64,000 bases of DNA from an uncultured Bacteroides sp. (GTDB lineage Bacteria; Bacteroidota; Bacteroidia; Bacteroidales; Bacteroidaceae), in NCBI GenBank assembly GCA_902492205.1, contig CABUKU010000004.1, positions 62,001-126,000 of the forward strand. The letters run 5' to 3'. Below, piece by piece: positions 43,483 through 53,042 of this stretch. Both the position numbers and the translations under genes were made by a program. Position 1 is the stretch's first letter. Each line of letters starts with the position of its first letter. Under the pieces are notes generated by a model that was given only the letters and a program-made list of their open reading frames with translations, searched no databases and was not told where the DNA came from.

Positions 43483-44211
43483 TTAATTTACGTAAACAAC
43501 CTTGAAGTAGCGGGAGAATAGTTCTTTGGCTTGCTCCAGTTGTTCGGGAGTGTTTTCTTTTATGTCTTTTAATAGATAAGGCTTGTTCATGGCTTCATAC
43601 TTGTGAACGCCAAGAGTGTGATAGGGGAGTATTTCTACTCGTTGTATCATTTCATAAGATTGGAAGTGTTCGCCCATGCCGATAATGTCTTCTTCGAAGT
43701 TGCTGTATCCGGGCACAAGCACATAACGCAGCCACATGGGGTGTTTGTTTTCTTCGAGCCATGCTGCGGTTGCCAGTGTTTGTTCATTGCTTCGTTCGGT
43801 GAGTGTTTTGTGACGGGCGGGGTTGAACTCTTTAATGTCGAGTAAAACAAGGTCGGTAAGCGAAAGAAGCTCTTTGACATCTTCGTTCCAGAGTCCTCCG
43901 TTGGAGTCCAGACAGATGTGAATGCCTTCTTCTTTCAATCTCTTGAATAACGGGATCAATGCTTTTGCCTGAAAAGTAGGTTCGCCTCCCGAGAAAGTGA
44001 TTCCTCCTTTCTTTCCGAAGAATGGCTTTTGGCTGACTGCCATGCGTACTATTTCTTCTATATCCGTAGCCTTTCCTCCCTGTGGGGCAATCGTGTCGGG
44101 GTTGGCACAATACAGGCAGCGGAAGTTACATCCTTGAAGGAAAACGACGAGCCGGAGTCCCGGCCCGTCGAATGTTCCCATACTTTCATATGAATGTACG
44201 TTTATCATCAT
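43483..44211 (-). CDS. pflA: Pyruvate formate-lyase activating enzyme
   Basis: A 242-residue radical SAM enzyme that installs the glycyl radical on PflB. The iron-sulphur motif CxxxCxxC is in FLQGCNFRCLYCANPDT, the GGE motif is in GITFSGGEPTFQ, and the opening SYESMGTFDGPGLRLVVF is characteristic of PflA. The length is that of E. coli PflA, with no extra ferredoxin insert. It starts 2 bp after the pflB stop, so the two are tightly coupled. Confidence 0.95.
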   Translation of the reverse strand: MMINVHSYESMGTFDGPGLRLVVFLQGCNFRCLYCANPDTIAPQGGKATDIEEIVRMAVSQKPFFGKKGGITFSGGEPTFQAKALIPLFKRLKEEGIHICLDSNGGLWNEDVKELLSLTDLVLLDIKEFNPARHKTLTERSNEQTLATAAWLEENKHPMWLRYVLVPGYSNFEEDIIGMGEHFQSYEMIQRVEILPYHTLGVHKYEAMNKPYLLKDIKENTPEQLEQAKELFSRYFKVVYVN

Positions 44212-44213
44212 AA

Positions 44214-46442
44214 TTACATGCGTTCGTGGAATGAGCGGCTGATAACTTCCAACTGATGTTCGCGGCTGAGGCTTACGAAGTTTACAGCGTAACCTGATAC
44301 ACGGATTGTCAATTGAGGATAGTTCTCAGGATGTTCCATTGCATCTTGAAGCATTTCACGGTTCAGTACGTTTACGTTCAAGTGGTGAGCACCTTTGGTA
44401 AAGTAACCGTCCATCATGGTAACCAAGTTGTCTACACGGTCTTCTTCTGTTGCACCGAGTGATTTCGGAACAATAGAGAAAGTGTTGCTGACACCGTCTT
44501 GTGAGTCACGATAACGTAATTTGGCTACTGAACTGAGTGATGCGATGGCACCGTTCTTGTCACGTCCGTGCATTGGGTTTGCACCCGGAGCGAAAGCAAC
44601 ACCTTTCAGACGTCCGTCAGGAGTAGCTCCTGTTTTCTTTCCATACATTACGTTTGAAGTAATGGTAAGAAGAGAAAGAGTAGGACGGGCATTCTTGTAA
44701 ACCGGTAGTTTCTTCAATTCTTCGCTGAAGAAGTAAACCAAGTCAACTCCAAGGTGGTCTACGCGGTCGTCGTCATTACCGAAGCAAGGAAATTCTCCTT
44801 CGATGTCGAAACCTTCTGTTAAACCGATGTCGTTACGACGTGCTTTAACGGTTGCATATTTGATAGCCGAAAGTGAGTCCAGCGCGATAGAAAGTCCGGC
44901 TGCACCATAAGCAAGGTTAATGCGTGGATCGGTATCAACGAATGCCATCTGGGCTTTTTCGTAGTAATACTTATCGTGCATATAGTGGATGATGTTCATT
45001 GCTTCGTTGTAAACGCGGGCAATCTCAATCAATACTTTCTTATAGTTCGTCATTACCTCTTCAAACTTCAAGGTGTCACCTGTCAATACGGGGATATCCT
45101 TCACCATTACGGTTCCGGTGTTTTCGCAACGTCCGCCGTTGATAGCCAGAAGTAACGCTTTGGCAAGGTTGCAACGTGCACCGAAGAACTGAATCTGACG
45201 GCCTATGTCCTGATAAGACACACAGCAAGCGATACCGTAATCGTCTGAATTACGAACTTCGCGCATCAATGTATCGTTTTCGTATTGGATAGAAGAAGTG
45301 TCGATAGAAACCTTTGCACAGAAGTTTTTAAATCCTTCCGGCAGCTCGGGACTCCAAAGAATTGTCAGGTTAGGTTCGGGTGACGGGCCTAAGTTGTATA
45401 ATGTTTGCAAGAAACGGAACGAAGTCTTTGTTACTTTGGTGCGTCCGTCGTTGAAACGTCCGCCGATAGCCTCTGTTACCCAAGTCGGATCACCTGCGAA
45501 GATGTCGTTATAAGATTGCATACGCAAGTGGCGAACCATACGGAGTTTGATAACGAATTGGTCGATAAGTTCCTGAGCGAATGTTTCGTCAATAGTTCCC
45601 TGTGACAATTCATATTGCAAATATATATCAAGGAATGAAGAAACGTTTCCTAATGACATGGCAGCTCCGTCTTGTTCCTTAACGGCTGCAAGATAAGCCA
45701 TATATACCCATTGAACTGCTTCTTGTGCAGTGTGGGCAGGGCGTGAAAGATCCAAACCGTAGTATTCGCCCATTACTTTGATGTCTTTTAATGCTTTGAT
45801 TTGCTCTGCTACTTCTTCACGAAGACAGATGCGTGCATCGGTCATCGGACCGGTCAGGTTGTGCAAATCCTGTAACTTTGCCTCAATGAGGCGGTCGATA
45901 CCATAAAGAGCCAAACGGCGGTAGTCACCGATTATACGTCCGCGTGCGTAGTTATCAGGAAGTCCGGTAAGGAAACCCAATGAACGGAAAGAACGGATTT
46001 CTTCGGTATAAACGTCGAATACTCCGTCATTGTGAGTCTTGCGGTAATGAGTAAAGATGTCTTTTACTTTATCATCTACTTCAAGTCCGTTTTCTTTGCA
46101 TGCCTTCATCACTACATTGATACCTCCAAACGGCTTGATTGCGCGTCTGAGCAGTTCATCAGTCTGTAAGCCTACGATCAACTCGTTTTCTTGGTCGATA
46201 TATCCGGCTTTGTGAGAAGTGATAGTTGAAACGTTATGATTATCAATTGAACGTACACCATTATTGGCTCTTTCCTCGGCAATTGCTTCGAGGCATAAAG
46301 ACCAAATACGTTTTGTTCGCTCTGTAGGGCCTGCAAGGAAAGATGCGTCGCCCTCATAGGGTGTGATGTTTGTCTTTACAAAGTCTGTAACATTGATTTC
46401 TTTGCTCCAAAGACCATCGTTAAAGGTTTTGTTCAATTCCAT
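44214..46442 (-). CDS. pflB: Pyruvate formate-lyase
   Basis: A 742-residue glycyl-radical enzyme that converts pyruvate and CoA to acetyl-CoA and formate. The adjacent catalytic cysteines are in DYGIACCVSYQDIG, and the radical glycine is in RVSGYAVNFVSLSREHQ near the C-terminus. I start at 46442 (MELNKTFNDGLW), since upstream residues in the longer frame are unlike the family and overlap the promoter. It is first in the operon pflB-pflA-exporter. The fermentative role agrees with an anaerobe. Confidence 0.96.
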   Translation of the reverse strand: MELNKTFNDGLWSKEINVTDFVKTNITPYEGDASFLAGPTERTKRIWSLCLEAIAEERANNGVRSIDNHNVSTITSHKAGYIDQENELIVGLQTDELLRRAIKPFGGINVVMKACKENGLEVDDKVKDIFTHYRKTHNDGVFDVYTEEIRSFRSLGFLTGLPDNYARGRIIGDYRRLALYGIDRLIEAKLQDLHNLTGPMTDARICLREEVAEQIKALKDIKVMGEYYGLDLSRPAHTAQEAVQWVYMAYLAAVKEQDGAAMSLGNVSSFLDIYLQYELSQGTIDETFAQELIDQFVIKLRMVRHLRMQSYNDIFAGDPTWVTEAIGGRFNDGRTKVTKTSFRFLQTLYNLGPSPEPNLTILWSPELPEGFKNFCAKVSIDTSSIQYENDTLMREVRNSDDYGIACCVSYQDIGRQIQFFGARCNLAKALLLAINGGRCENTGTVMVKDIPVLTGDTLKFEEVMTNYKKVLIEIARVYNEAMNIIHYMHDKYYYEKAQMAFVDTDPRINLAYGAAGLSIALDSLSAIKYATVKARRNDIGLTEGFDIEGEFPCFGNDDDRVDHLGVDLVYFFSEELKKLPVYKNARPTLSLLTITSNVMYGKKTGATPDGRLKGVAFAPGANPMHGRDKNGAIASLSSVAKLRYRDSQDGVSNTFSIVPKSLGATEEDRVDNLVTMMDGYFTKGAHHLNVNVLNREMLQDAMEHPENYPQLTIRVSGYAVNFVSLSREHQLEVISRSFHERM

Positions 46443-46480
46443 AAAATGTATTTTAAGAGTTAGTATGTCTTTTGAGCGTG

Positions 46481-46488
46481 CAAAGTTA
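46481..46488 (-). promoter_or_regulatory. Predicted -7 element of pflB
   Basis: CAAAGTTA reads TAACTTTG on the minus strand, an exact TAnnTTTG match 39 bp upstream of the pflB start. Confidence 0.6.
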
Positions 46489-46592
46489 CGACTAATTATC
46501 CATATATTATGCAACCGTAGGCTTATAAATATGTTATAAAACACAAAATGCCTACTTTTAAGTATGAAATTAAATTTTCTTTGGTGAAGGTA

Positions 46593-46622
46593 TTGCAAAT
46601 ATGAAATAAAGTTGTACCTTTG
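46593..46622 (+). promoter_or_regulatory. Promoter of tRNA-Ser
   Basis: TTG (46593-46595) and TACCTTTG (46615-46622) are 19 bp apart, close to the -33/-7 consensus. Transcription would begin near 46629, about 20 nt before the mature tRNA. Confidence 0.55.
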
Positions 46623-46648
46623 CACCGCTTTCAGAAAGAAAGTCCTTT

Positions 46649-46733
46649 GGAAAGGTGGCAGAGTGATCGATTGCAGCGGTCTTGAAAACCGCCGTACTGA
46701 AAGGTACCGGGGGTTTGAATCCCTCCCTTTCCG
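46649..46733 (+). tRNA. tRNA-Ser (anticodon UGA)
   Basis: The 85-nt cloverleaf has the acceptor stem GGAAAGG pairing with CCTTTCC, a D-arm GGCAGAGTGATCGATTGC, the anticodon arm GCGGT-CTTGAAA-ACCGC with anticodon TGA, a long variable arm (GTACTGAAAGGTAC) as expected for class II serine tRNA, and the T-arm GGGGGTTTGAATCCCTCC. The discriminator is G and the CCA end is not encoded. It has its own promoter and terminator. Confidence 0.97.
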
Positions 46734-46767
46734 CAGAATAAACCGGACAATCCGGATAAAAGTAAAT

Positions 46768-46806
46768 AAGTCCCATGAACATTAAGTTTGTGGGACTTTT
46801 TTGTTT
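46768..46806 (+). terminator. Terminator of tRNA-Ser
   Basis: AAGTCCCA (46768-46775) pairs with TGGGACTT (46791-46798), followed by TTTTTTG. Confidence 0.88.
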
Positions 46807-46883
46807 TTCTTAATGTCTGCCTTCTTTTGTGTTGGGATCATATTGGAGTAGTTGAAATAGAAAATGCTTTTTATATAGAAAAA

Positions 46884-47023
46884 CAAGTTCAAACGTGCTG
46901 AAGAAATAATGAACTGACAATAGTCAATTCAATGATTGACAATGGTCGTTTCTTGGATTGACACTAGTCGTTTCATAAAACGACAACTGTCAATTCATTA
47001 TTTCTTCAGCGCGATTGAACCTG
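46884..47023. repeat. 22-bp periodic palindrome array inside a 140-bp palindrome (locus D)
   Basis: Four 10-bp units of form GACAnnnGTC (GACAATAGTC, GACAATGGTC, GACACTAGTC, GACAACTGTC) start at 46916, 46938, 46960 and 46982, exactly 22 bp apart. Perfect 17-bp arms (GCTGAAGAAATAATGAA, 46897-46913, against 46994-47010) and outer 17-bp arms (14 matches) flank them, all symmetric about 46953.5. It lies in the convergent space between tRNA-Ser and the GH20 gene, beyond the tRNA terminator. Confidence 0.92.
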
Positions 47024-47091
47024 TTTTACCGTATATTTGTCATTGCCGACGAGAGCGACAATTTAAATAATCATATTTATTTGCAGTAAAA

Positions 47092-47187
47092 ATGAGAGCA
47101 CTATGAGAGCACAAATGAAGTTGCTCTCATACTTCAAACTACTTGTTAAAAGCAGATATAGCAAGTTAATGAGAGCATGAGAGCAAC
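47092..47187. repeat. Iterated ATGAGAGCA motifs (locus E)
   Basis: ATGAGAGCA occurs at 47092, 47103, 47169 and 47177, and inverted at 47122-47130. GTTGCTCTCAT (47120-47130) and ATGAGAGCAAC (47177-47187) form an 11-bp perfect inverted pair. The spacing (11, 19, 8) is not the 22-bp rule of the neighbouring array. It lies just past the 3' end of GH20. Confidence 0.6.
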
Positions 47188-47199
47188 TTTTTAAAAGTT

Positions 47200-49689
47200 C
47201 TACCTATTGATTGATGGATGAAGCTTGTATTTGTTCTTACTGCTGCTGATTGTTGCATCTTTTATTTTGAATGAAAAATCCCACAGCTTTGTACCCTTTT
47301 CTATTTTTAATAAAATCCTGTTTTTTCCGGGCTTGAGTTTTAACCGGCATTCCAATTCATCGACAAGGAAAGTTTCTTTCATCGGTTGTTTCAATACGGA
47401 TTCTCCATTGCAAAAAACTTCTATGCCGCCGGCTATTCCCAAACAACCGGTTACTATTTGTTCTTCGGATGATTCCAATGTACAGAAAGCATAACTTACC
47501 GCTTTGTCCTTCGACTCTAAAACATCATTGAGAGATACTCTGTCGGAGAGTGGAGAAGAATATTTCATCCATTTGATGTTATTTCCTTTGCTGTCGAAAA
47601 ATGAAAAGCCGGGGAAAGGGGATGCTTTTTGCTCACCGCCCATTGGTTTAAGAAAGTCTGTGGCAAATGTCATCCCTTCTTCCATATTGAATGCAGGGGA
47701 GATGAGCCAGTAAGTGAAATATGAACCGCTTAGTTCACGAATATCCAAACGTATGTCGGCAGGTGAGGATAAAGACAGTTCTCTTTCGAAGTTTTGTCGG
47801 GATCGGTCGAATGATTGGATAACATCATCATAATCCTCTAATAACTCGTTGAACGGGTCCATTTCAAATTCGAGCCAGTAGTCACGGTTCTCCCTTTTCC
47901 ATATAGCGCAATAATCATTCTTGACTTTCATCAAGCTGTTCCGGCAACTTGTTAAATTGTCGCGAACCTGAGTAAGGAGTTTGCGGGTTTCTTCCCTGTT
48001 TTCGAACTGAATGCAACATGCTTTTGCATAAAGAGCAGAGGCTTCTGCCAGTTTTAACTTTGCCTGAGACAAGTATTTATATTCGTCGGAAACAATTTGA
48101 AGGGTGGCATATTCCCTTGTATAATTCTTTGCTGTCTTTTGACACAAGATAGAATCTATTTCAAGGCATCCCTCATAAACTTCTTGCCAACCGGACAGAC
48201 TGTATCTGTTGAATTTACCTCTTTGCGGAATGATTGTTTTCCAGAATGTAACTTCGCTCATTCTGTCCAACGCCTCGATTTCTCCTAATTCGGTAAGTTT
48301 ATGTATTGCCGTGAAAAGCTCTTGTTCTTCGCTTTGGTATATTCCGGTTGACAGGCGCGTATCAAATTCTTCAATACTATTCTTGTTGGGATTCCAAGAA
48401 TGGTCGGCTCCATAAGAAACACCATACCAATCTTGGTCGAAACTGTGCAATCCGCCTTCGTCCCAGATTGTGTTCAACATTCCCATAGTACCCTTTTGAA
48501 CACCTTCCCGGGTAAAGTTGCGTATGTTGGGCAGTGCTTGCCGATAGTCGGGAAACAGACGTAGTGAATTTAGGACTCCGGTACATACCATATAATCGAA
48601 TCCGTTTTTAACGAACGGATCTATCCATTTGGCAAACGATTCGTAATCACTGTACTCCCAAGTCATCATCACTGCATCTTTGGGGAGTAACGGTATTATA
48701 TCGGAATGTTGCAAAACAATGTCACCCCACATCATCATTCGCTTGCCGTTTTGTTTTAAGATACTTGATAACTGGTTCATGTAATTGGCATATACGTGTC
48801 CGGCACCTATGCTGTCCACCATTTTCTTCGATGGCCCTCTGCCTAAATCGAATGTTTCGTCACAATTAACATGGAAAAAATCCGAATCGAAAGCGGGGCA
48901 CATTTCGTCGTAGATGTCCTTCATAAACAATGCCGTTTCGGGATTGGTCGGGGCATACATACTGTTGCTTTCCGCTAAATGACGATATTTAGGATTTTGC
49001 AGAACCTTTTCGGCATGTCCCAATGATTGGAAATTGGGAATCAGTTCAATATAATGCTTCTTTGCATATTCGGACAGTTCCTTCCATTCTTCAATGCTAA
49101 TGCTTCCGGCAGCAGGGGCGAATTCGGGATGCTTCCCGGTTTTTACAATGTGTTCCGTGTAGTAGCACAGCACGTTTAGCTTTAGTTCGGCTAATCTTCT
49201 TATCTGATATTTCATGAACTCTTTGTTTGGCACAGGTCCACGGCTAATATCATCCATCACTCCCCGATATTTCAGTACAGGTTTGTCGATGATGTGCCAT
49301 CCTTCCAGTTTATTGCCTTTGCTTCCGCGGATTAACTGTATCAAAGTTTGTCTGCCATAGAAAAGTCCTTGCGGAGTGTTGGCACTCAGTATGATTCTAT
49401 TTTTATCAATCAGGAGTTCATAACCTTGTTCTCCTATGTCTTGTTTAAAGAAACCTTGTTTTTCACATAGTATATCGAATTTCTTATTTTGATTCTTTAA
49501 GCCGATATGGAGTGATTTTATTTGAGAGTAGTTCTCGGCAGCTATCAGCTCTTCATAGTTCAACTGTTTATCCAGAGTGAAGCTACTGCCTGTTTGCTTG
49601 GCGTAATAGGGCAATGGTACTACATTAATGGCATGGATACTGCAAAATACCATTAAGATGGAACATAGTGCTATTGATATTCGTTTCAT
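47200..49689 (-). CDS. Exported GH20 beta-N-acetylhexosaminidase-like enzyme
   Basis: An 829-residue exported enzyme with a signal peptide (to IHA, residue 20). An N-terminal GH20b-like domain (about 22-135, with LSANTPQGLFYGRQTLIQLI) precedes the catalytic barrel. YRGVMDDISRGPVPNKEF opens the barrel, and the catalytic pair is Asp277-Glu278 in FFHVNCDETFDLG. The C-terminal part (about 470-829) is helical and then a beta-sandwich that may bind sugar. Exo-cleavage of terminal HexNAc is the family role. It is the last gene of the operon, and with the upstream uronyl hydrolases it points to a HexNAc and uronic-acid polymer. Confidence 0.88.
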   Translation of the reverse strand: MKRISIALCSILMVFCSIHAINVVPLPYYAKQTGSSFTLDKQLNYEELIAAENYSQIKSLHIGLKNQNKKFDILCEKQGFFKQDIGEQGYELLIDKNRIILSANTPQGLFYGRQTLIQLIRGSKGNKLEGWHIIDKPVLKYRGVMDDISRGPVPNKEFMKYQIRRLAELKLNVLCYYTEHIVKTGKHPEFAPAAGSISIEEWKELSEYAKKHYIELIPNFQSLGHAEKVLQNPKYRHLAESNSMYAPTNPETALFMKDIYDEMCPAFDSDFFHVNCDETFDLGRGPSKKMVDSIGAGHVYANYMNQLSSILKQNGKRMMMWGDIVLQHSDIIPLLPKDAVMMTWEYSDYESFAKWIDPFVKNGFDYMVCTGVLNSLRLFPDYRQALPNIRNFTREGVQKGTMGMLNTIWDEGGLHSFDQDWYGVSYGADHSWNPNKNSIEEFDTRLSTGIYQSEEQELFTAIHKLTELGEIEALDRMSEVTFWKTIIPQRGKFNRYSLSGWQEVYEGCLEIDSILCQKTAKNYTREYATLQIVSDEYKYLSQAKLKLAEASALYAKACCIQFENREETRKLLTQVRDNLTSCRNSLMKVKNDYCAIWKRENRDYWLEFEMDPFNELLEDYDDVIQSFDRSRQNFERELSLSSPADIRLDIRELSGSYFTYWLISPAFNMEEGMTFATDFLKPMGGEQKASPFPGFSFFDSKGNNIKWMKYSSPLSDRVSLNDVLESKDKAVSYAFCTLESSEEQIVTGCLGIAGGIEVFCNGESVLKQPMKETFLVDELECRLKLKPGKNRILLKIEKGTKLWDFSFKIKDATISSSKNKYKLHPSINR

Positions 49690-49718
49690 AAAATTTATTT
49701 TTATATAAAATACGTATG

Positions 49719-52700
49719 TTACTTATTCCTCAAACGGTCAGTGAAAAACTTACTCATTTCCGTACCTAACGTCAAAAGGGCTCCCATGCCGCGAGGATCG
49801 CTTGTTACTGTTTTTTGTTTCATGTAATAATTTACATCTTCACTCATATCCGTTCCGCAGCAGATGCCTTTTACCGTGCCGTCTTCGTTTATTTCTTTGA
49901 CAATGGCACTCCATGCTTTCAATAATTGTGGGGAATAAGAAGAGGGCAACCAACCTTTGCGGATAGCTCTGGCTAAACCGATAGCAAACATTGCACTCCC
50001 GGACGTTTCAAGATAAGAATCGGGATGTGTTAATACTTGATGCCACAATCCACTTTCCGATTGATAAGAGAGAATAGCTTTAAGATGCTTGGCAAAAAGT
50101 TCTTTTACTTTTTTATAATCTTTATGTGAAGCAGGCATGGTGAGCAATGCTTCCGAAGTAGCCCAAATTATCCATCCGTTTGCTCTTGACCATGATACAG
50201 GAGATAATTGTTGTGTCTTGTTGTACCAGCCATGTCTGTAAAGCTGAGTTTTGTTGTCTGTCAGATATTTGTTAAACTTGATAATCTGGAAAGCTATTTC
50301 ATCATATAACTTGGGATTATTATTTATCTCTGCCATACGAAGCAAAAATGCAACAGACATAAAAAGATCATCTGCCCATACTGTATTTTCGATAGGCTCC
50401 GGACGGCAAAGGGTACCATCGGGCAAACGAGATTGTTTGTTGAGTACATAATCAAGCATTTCGTTAAGAACTTCTTTTTGCAGGCCTTTTGCTTGATTAA
50501 TAGTTGCCATTTCGGCGAAAGATAGGGCAGCACCACTGGTATCATCGAGCATGGTTGCACGGAATAGACGGAAATATGCACCACGGAGTATTCTTTTTGA
50601 ACAATACTGTTCTTTAAAAAAGGAATAATTATCTATGATTTGTTTGTTATACATTTCCACAAACTGCTTGTATCTGGTATCGTTTGTAGCTTTGTATAAA
50701 TTGAGTATACCAAGTAATGTATTGGAATTAGCATAATTCCAGTCTGCATTAAATCCTTTCTTGTTTACATTAGAAGGTATATCGAAGCTTTGTTGTAACA
50801 TTGGGCTTTGCAGTTGCCATGAATTAAGGTTGCTATTTGGTTCGTAAGGTATTGATATTAGCCAGTTGTTTATGTATGGATTGTTTATGTTGTTTTTTAT
50901 TGTTATTTCTTTATCAAACATATCATTTTCTTTTTGGATACAGCAGGAGAAAGTTGTGCTGTTGGCATTTGTTTCTGTGCACTTCACTAATAGCTGATTT
51001 TCTCCTTTCCATAAACGAACTTTAACTTGATTGGCGAACTTGAACCTGTTATAGGTATATTCTCTGAATTCTTCTGTTTCGGATGTGCCTTCGTATATAT
51101 GTGTGTTATTCAATAGTACTTCTATATTGCCTCGAAAGGAAAATCCCAAAATGGCATCTTTCTCTTTTTCTGTATTGATTGTTATTAGTCCGCAAGCCAC
51201 TTCGTTATTATTCAAAGTGGTTTTATCTATTTTCAAATGAGCCACATTTGCATTGAATGTAACTACTTGAGGTTTGAAATCGAATGATACGCTTTTAATC
51301 AGTTGATTGGCAACTTTCTTGGTGATATTTATTGCTTCTTCCGCTTTCGTAAGAGAAACGCTTGGTATGGTCGATGCCCATAAAACCATTTCTTCTCCGT
51401 TATTTCCTATAGGTTTCTTGCCAATGGATAATGAAATATTTTCATTCGGTAGCTTTTCTTTTGACTCTAAAATCAATAGATAGCCTTCTTTCTGCAATGA
51501 ATACTTGCTAAAAGAATAAGACGTATTATTTCTATGAAGCATAAATTCTTTAAAATGTATGCTTGACGGGTTGAGAGGAGAAGAAAACCAAAGTTTTAAT
51601 GAATAGTCCTCAATTTTATGTCTTACTATGCGAGGTTTCTCTTTGTCCGGCATTTCTACACCGGGATTTTCATATCTGAATGGAGGACCTTCTACCAAAA
51701 TGTTATTGTCATAAGCACCTATATCTAGCTTGTCACCGGTAAATCCTATTTCAATGTCTTGAGGAATCATTCCCTTATCCCGACAAGGAGAGTTTTCTTT
51801 CAGGAGGAAATTTCCATATTTTCCATCAATAAACATGGGATTACTTGTAATACTTTTGTGCTTTTCTGTTTTAGAAACCAAATTTGGAAAGGGAATATTA
51901 GCACAATTGTTTTCAAATACGTTATTTGCTCCTAAGTAATAGATACCAACCGTATCGGCTTCTGAGATATAATATGCATTATTGAAATGATAAATATTAT
52001 CATTGTTCCAATGAGTTTCCTTTTTCCTACCCCACACATCAGAATCAACTTGCCAGCTATTATTGAAAATGTAGAAAGGTTTTGTCAGTCTTCTTTCTTC
52101 ACCAATAATTTTGAATATAGTCCATCCGTCTTTGCAATCGGGTAATTTAACTCCTGTATTTCCATAAAAATAAAGGGGACCACCACCAACTTCGGTAATT
52201 GAAATGAATGCATGGCTATTGATCATTTTGTTATGGTAAAAATGAAGATTCTTGCAATATACTTCTGGCTCGAAAGCATTGTCTGCTGAGTTTTCAATTA
52301 CATTTCTATATACTTCACCATTGGTACAAGCTAATGTGTCTTGTTCTGCATCTCCCATTATTGAAAGCCTGATCCCGTTATATACGTTTTTAATGTAATT
52401 ATCCCTGATAACGAATGAACCGCTTATCATTTTGGCCTGAAAAATACTTCCGTTGTAATATCTGAATTTGCCATGATGAAGTTCTTCCCAAGAGTACTGA
52501 TTTTCTTTAGTCCAGACATGTTCTCCTTGCTCCCAATAGCAATTCTCAATGAGGAAATGGTGGCTTTTACGTCCTAAAGCATAAACGGCTCTCCGACTGC
52601 CTTCCACATTTGAATTAGTGAGGGATATATAACTTGAATCGTCCACTCTGATAGCATCTACCCAACAATTTTTGAATGATAAGTTATCCAATGTTATCCA

Positions 52701-53018
52701 TGAACAATTTGTGATGTGAAAACCATAATTTGTAAGGTTGCTTCCCGGTTTGGGGGCACCTCCGTCTATGGTGACTTTGTTTCTGTCCTCACCTTTGATG
52801 ACAATAGGTGAATCGGGAATTCCATGTATGTTGGTAAGTTTGAAATTTTTTCTGTAATATCCGGCTTTCAACAGTAGTGTGTCTTTGGGATGTAATTCTG
52901 CTAATTTCTTTTTTAGCTCTTTTTCTGTTGTCTTGTCAGAAATTGTAATAACCTTTGCATAAGTTGAATACGTATGTAAAAGAAACATTATTAGCAACAG
53001 TAGGAATCCTTTTTTCAT
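49719..53018 (-). CDS. PL6-like lyase fused to a GH105-type unsaturated uronyl hydrolase
   Basis: A 1099-residue exported fusion. After a signal peptide (to TYA, about residue 21), residues of about 22-440 form a right-handed beta-helix with repeats such as HFLIENCYWEQGEHVW and EVYRNVIENSADNAF and match the chondroitinase B/alginate lyase (PL6) layout. Catalytic residues of PL6 cannot be assigned with certainty. A beta-sandwich linker (about 470-720) follows. Residues of about 730-1099 are an alpha/alpha barrel with GH105/GH88 motifs VWADDLFMSVAFLLRMAE and WSRANGWIIWATSEAL. Joining both steps of uronate release in one polypeptide is unusual. It is within the leftward operon, 24 bp after the toroid gene. 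Confidence 0.78.
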   Translation of the reverse strand: MKKGFLLLLIMFLLHTYSTYAKVITISDKTTEKELKKKLAELHPKDTLLLKAGYYRKNFKLTNIHGIPDSPIVIKGEDRNKVTIDGGAPKPGSNLTNYGFHITNCSWITLDNLSFKNCWVDAIRVDDSSYISLTNSNVEGSRRAVYALGRKSHHFLIENCYWEQGEHVWTKENQYSWEELHHGKFRYYNGSIFQAKMISGSFVIRDNYIKNVYNGIRLSIMGDAEQDTLACTNGEVYRNVIENSADNAFEPEVYCKNLHFYHNKMINSHAFISITEVGGGPLYFYGNTGVKLPDCKDGWTIFKIIGEERRLTKPFYIFNNSWQVDSDVWGRKKETHWNNDNIYHFNNAYYISEADTVGIYYLGANNVFENNCANIPFPNLVSKTEKHKSITSNPMFIDGKYGNFLLKENSPCRDKGMIPQDIEIGFTGDKLDIGAYDNNILVEGPPFRYENPGVEMPDKEKPRIVRHKIEDYSLKLWFSSPLNPSSIHFKEFMLHRNNTSYSFSKYSLQKEGYLLILESKEKLPNENISLSIGKKPIGNNGEEMVLWASTIPSVSLTKAEEAINITKKVANQLIKSVSFDFKPQVVTFNANVAHLKIDKTTLNNNEVACGLITINTEKEKDAILGFSFRGNIEVLLNNTHIYEGTSETEEFREYTYNRFKFANQVKVRLWKGENQLLVKCTETNANSTTFSCCIQKENDMFDKEITIKNNINNPYINNWLISIPYEPNSNLNSWQLQSPMLQQSFDIPSNVNKKGFNADWNYANSNTLLGILNLYKATNDTRYKQFVEMYNKQIIDNYSFFKEQYCSKRILRGAYFRLFRATMLDDTSGAALSFAEMATINQAKGLQKEVLNEMLDYVLNKQSRLPDGTLCRPEPIENTVWADDLFMSVAFLLRMAEINNNPKLYDEIAFQIIKFNKYLTDNKTQLYRHGWYNKTQQLSPVSWSRANGWIIWATSEALLTMPASHKDYKKVKELFAKHLKAILSYQSESGLWHQVLTHPDSYLETSGSAMFAIGLARAIRKGWLPSSYSPQLLKAWSAIVKEINEDGTVKGICCGTDMSEDVNYYMKQKTVTSDPRGMGALLTLGTEMSKFFTDRLRNK

Positions 53019-53042
53019 GGCTATAGATTTATTGATTGTACG

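Noticed and set aside
46649..46733. tRNA-Ser as an integration (att) site of a mobile element
   Set aside because: No integrase and no repeated copy of the tRNA 3' end are visible in the window.
46884..47023. The palindrome array as ordinary transcription terminators
   Set aside because: Separate good terminators exist (46768-46806 and others), the palindromes lack T-runs, and the fixed 22-bp step is not a terminator feature.
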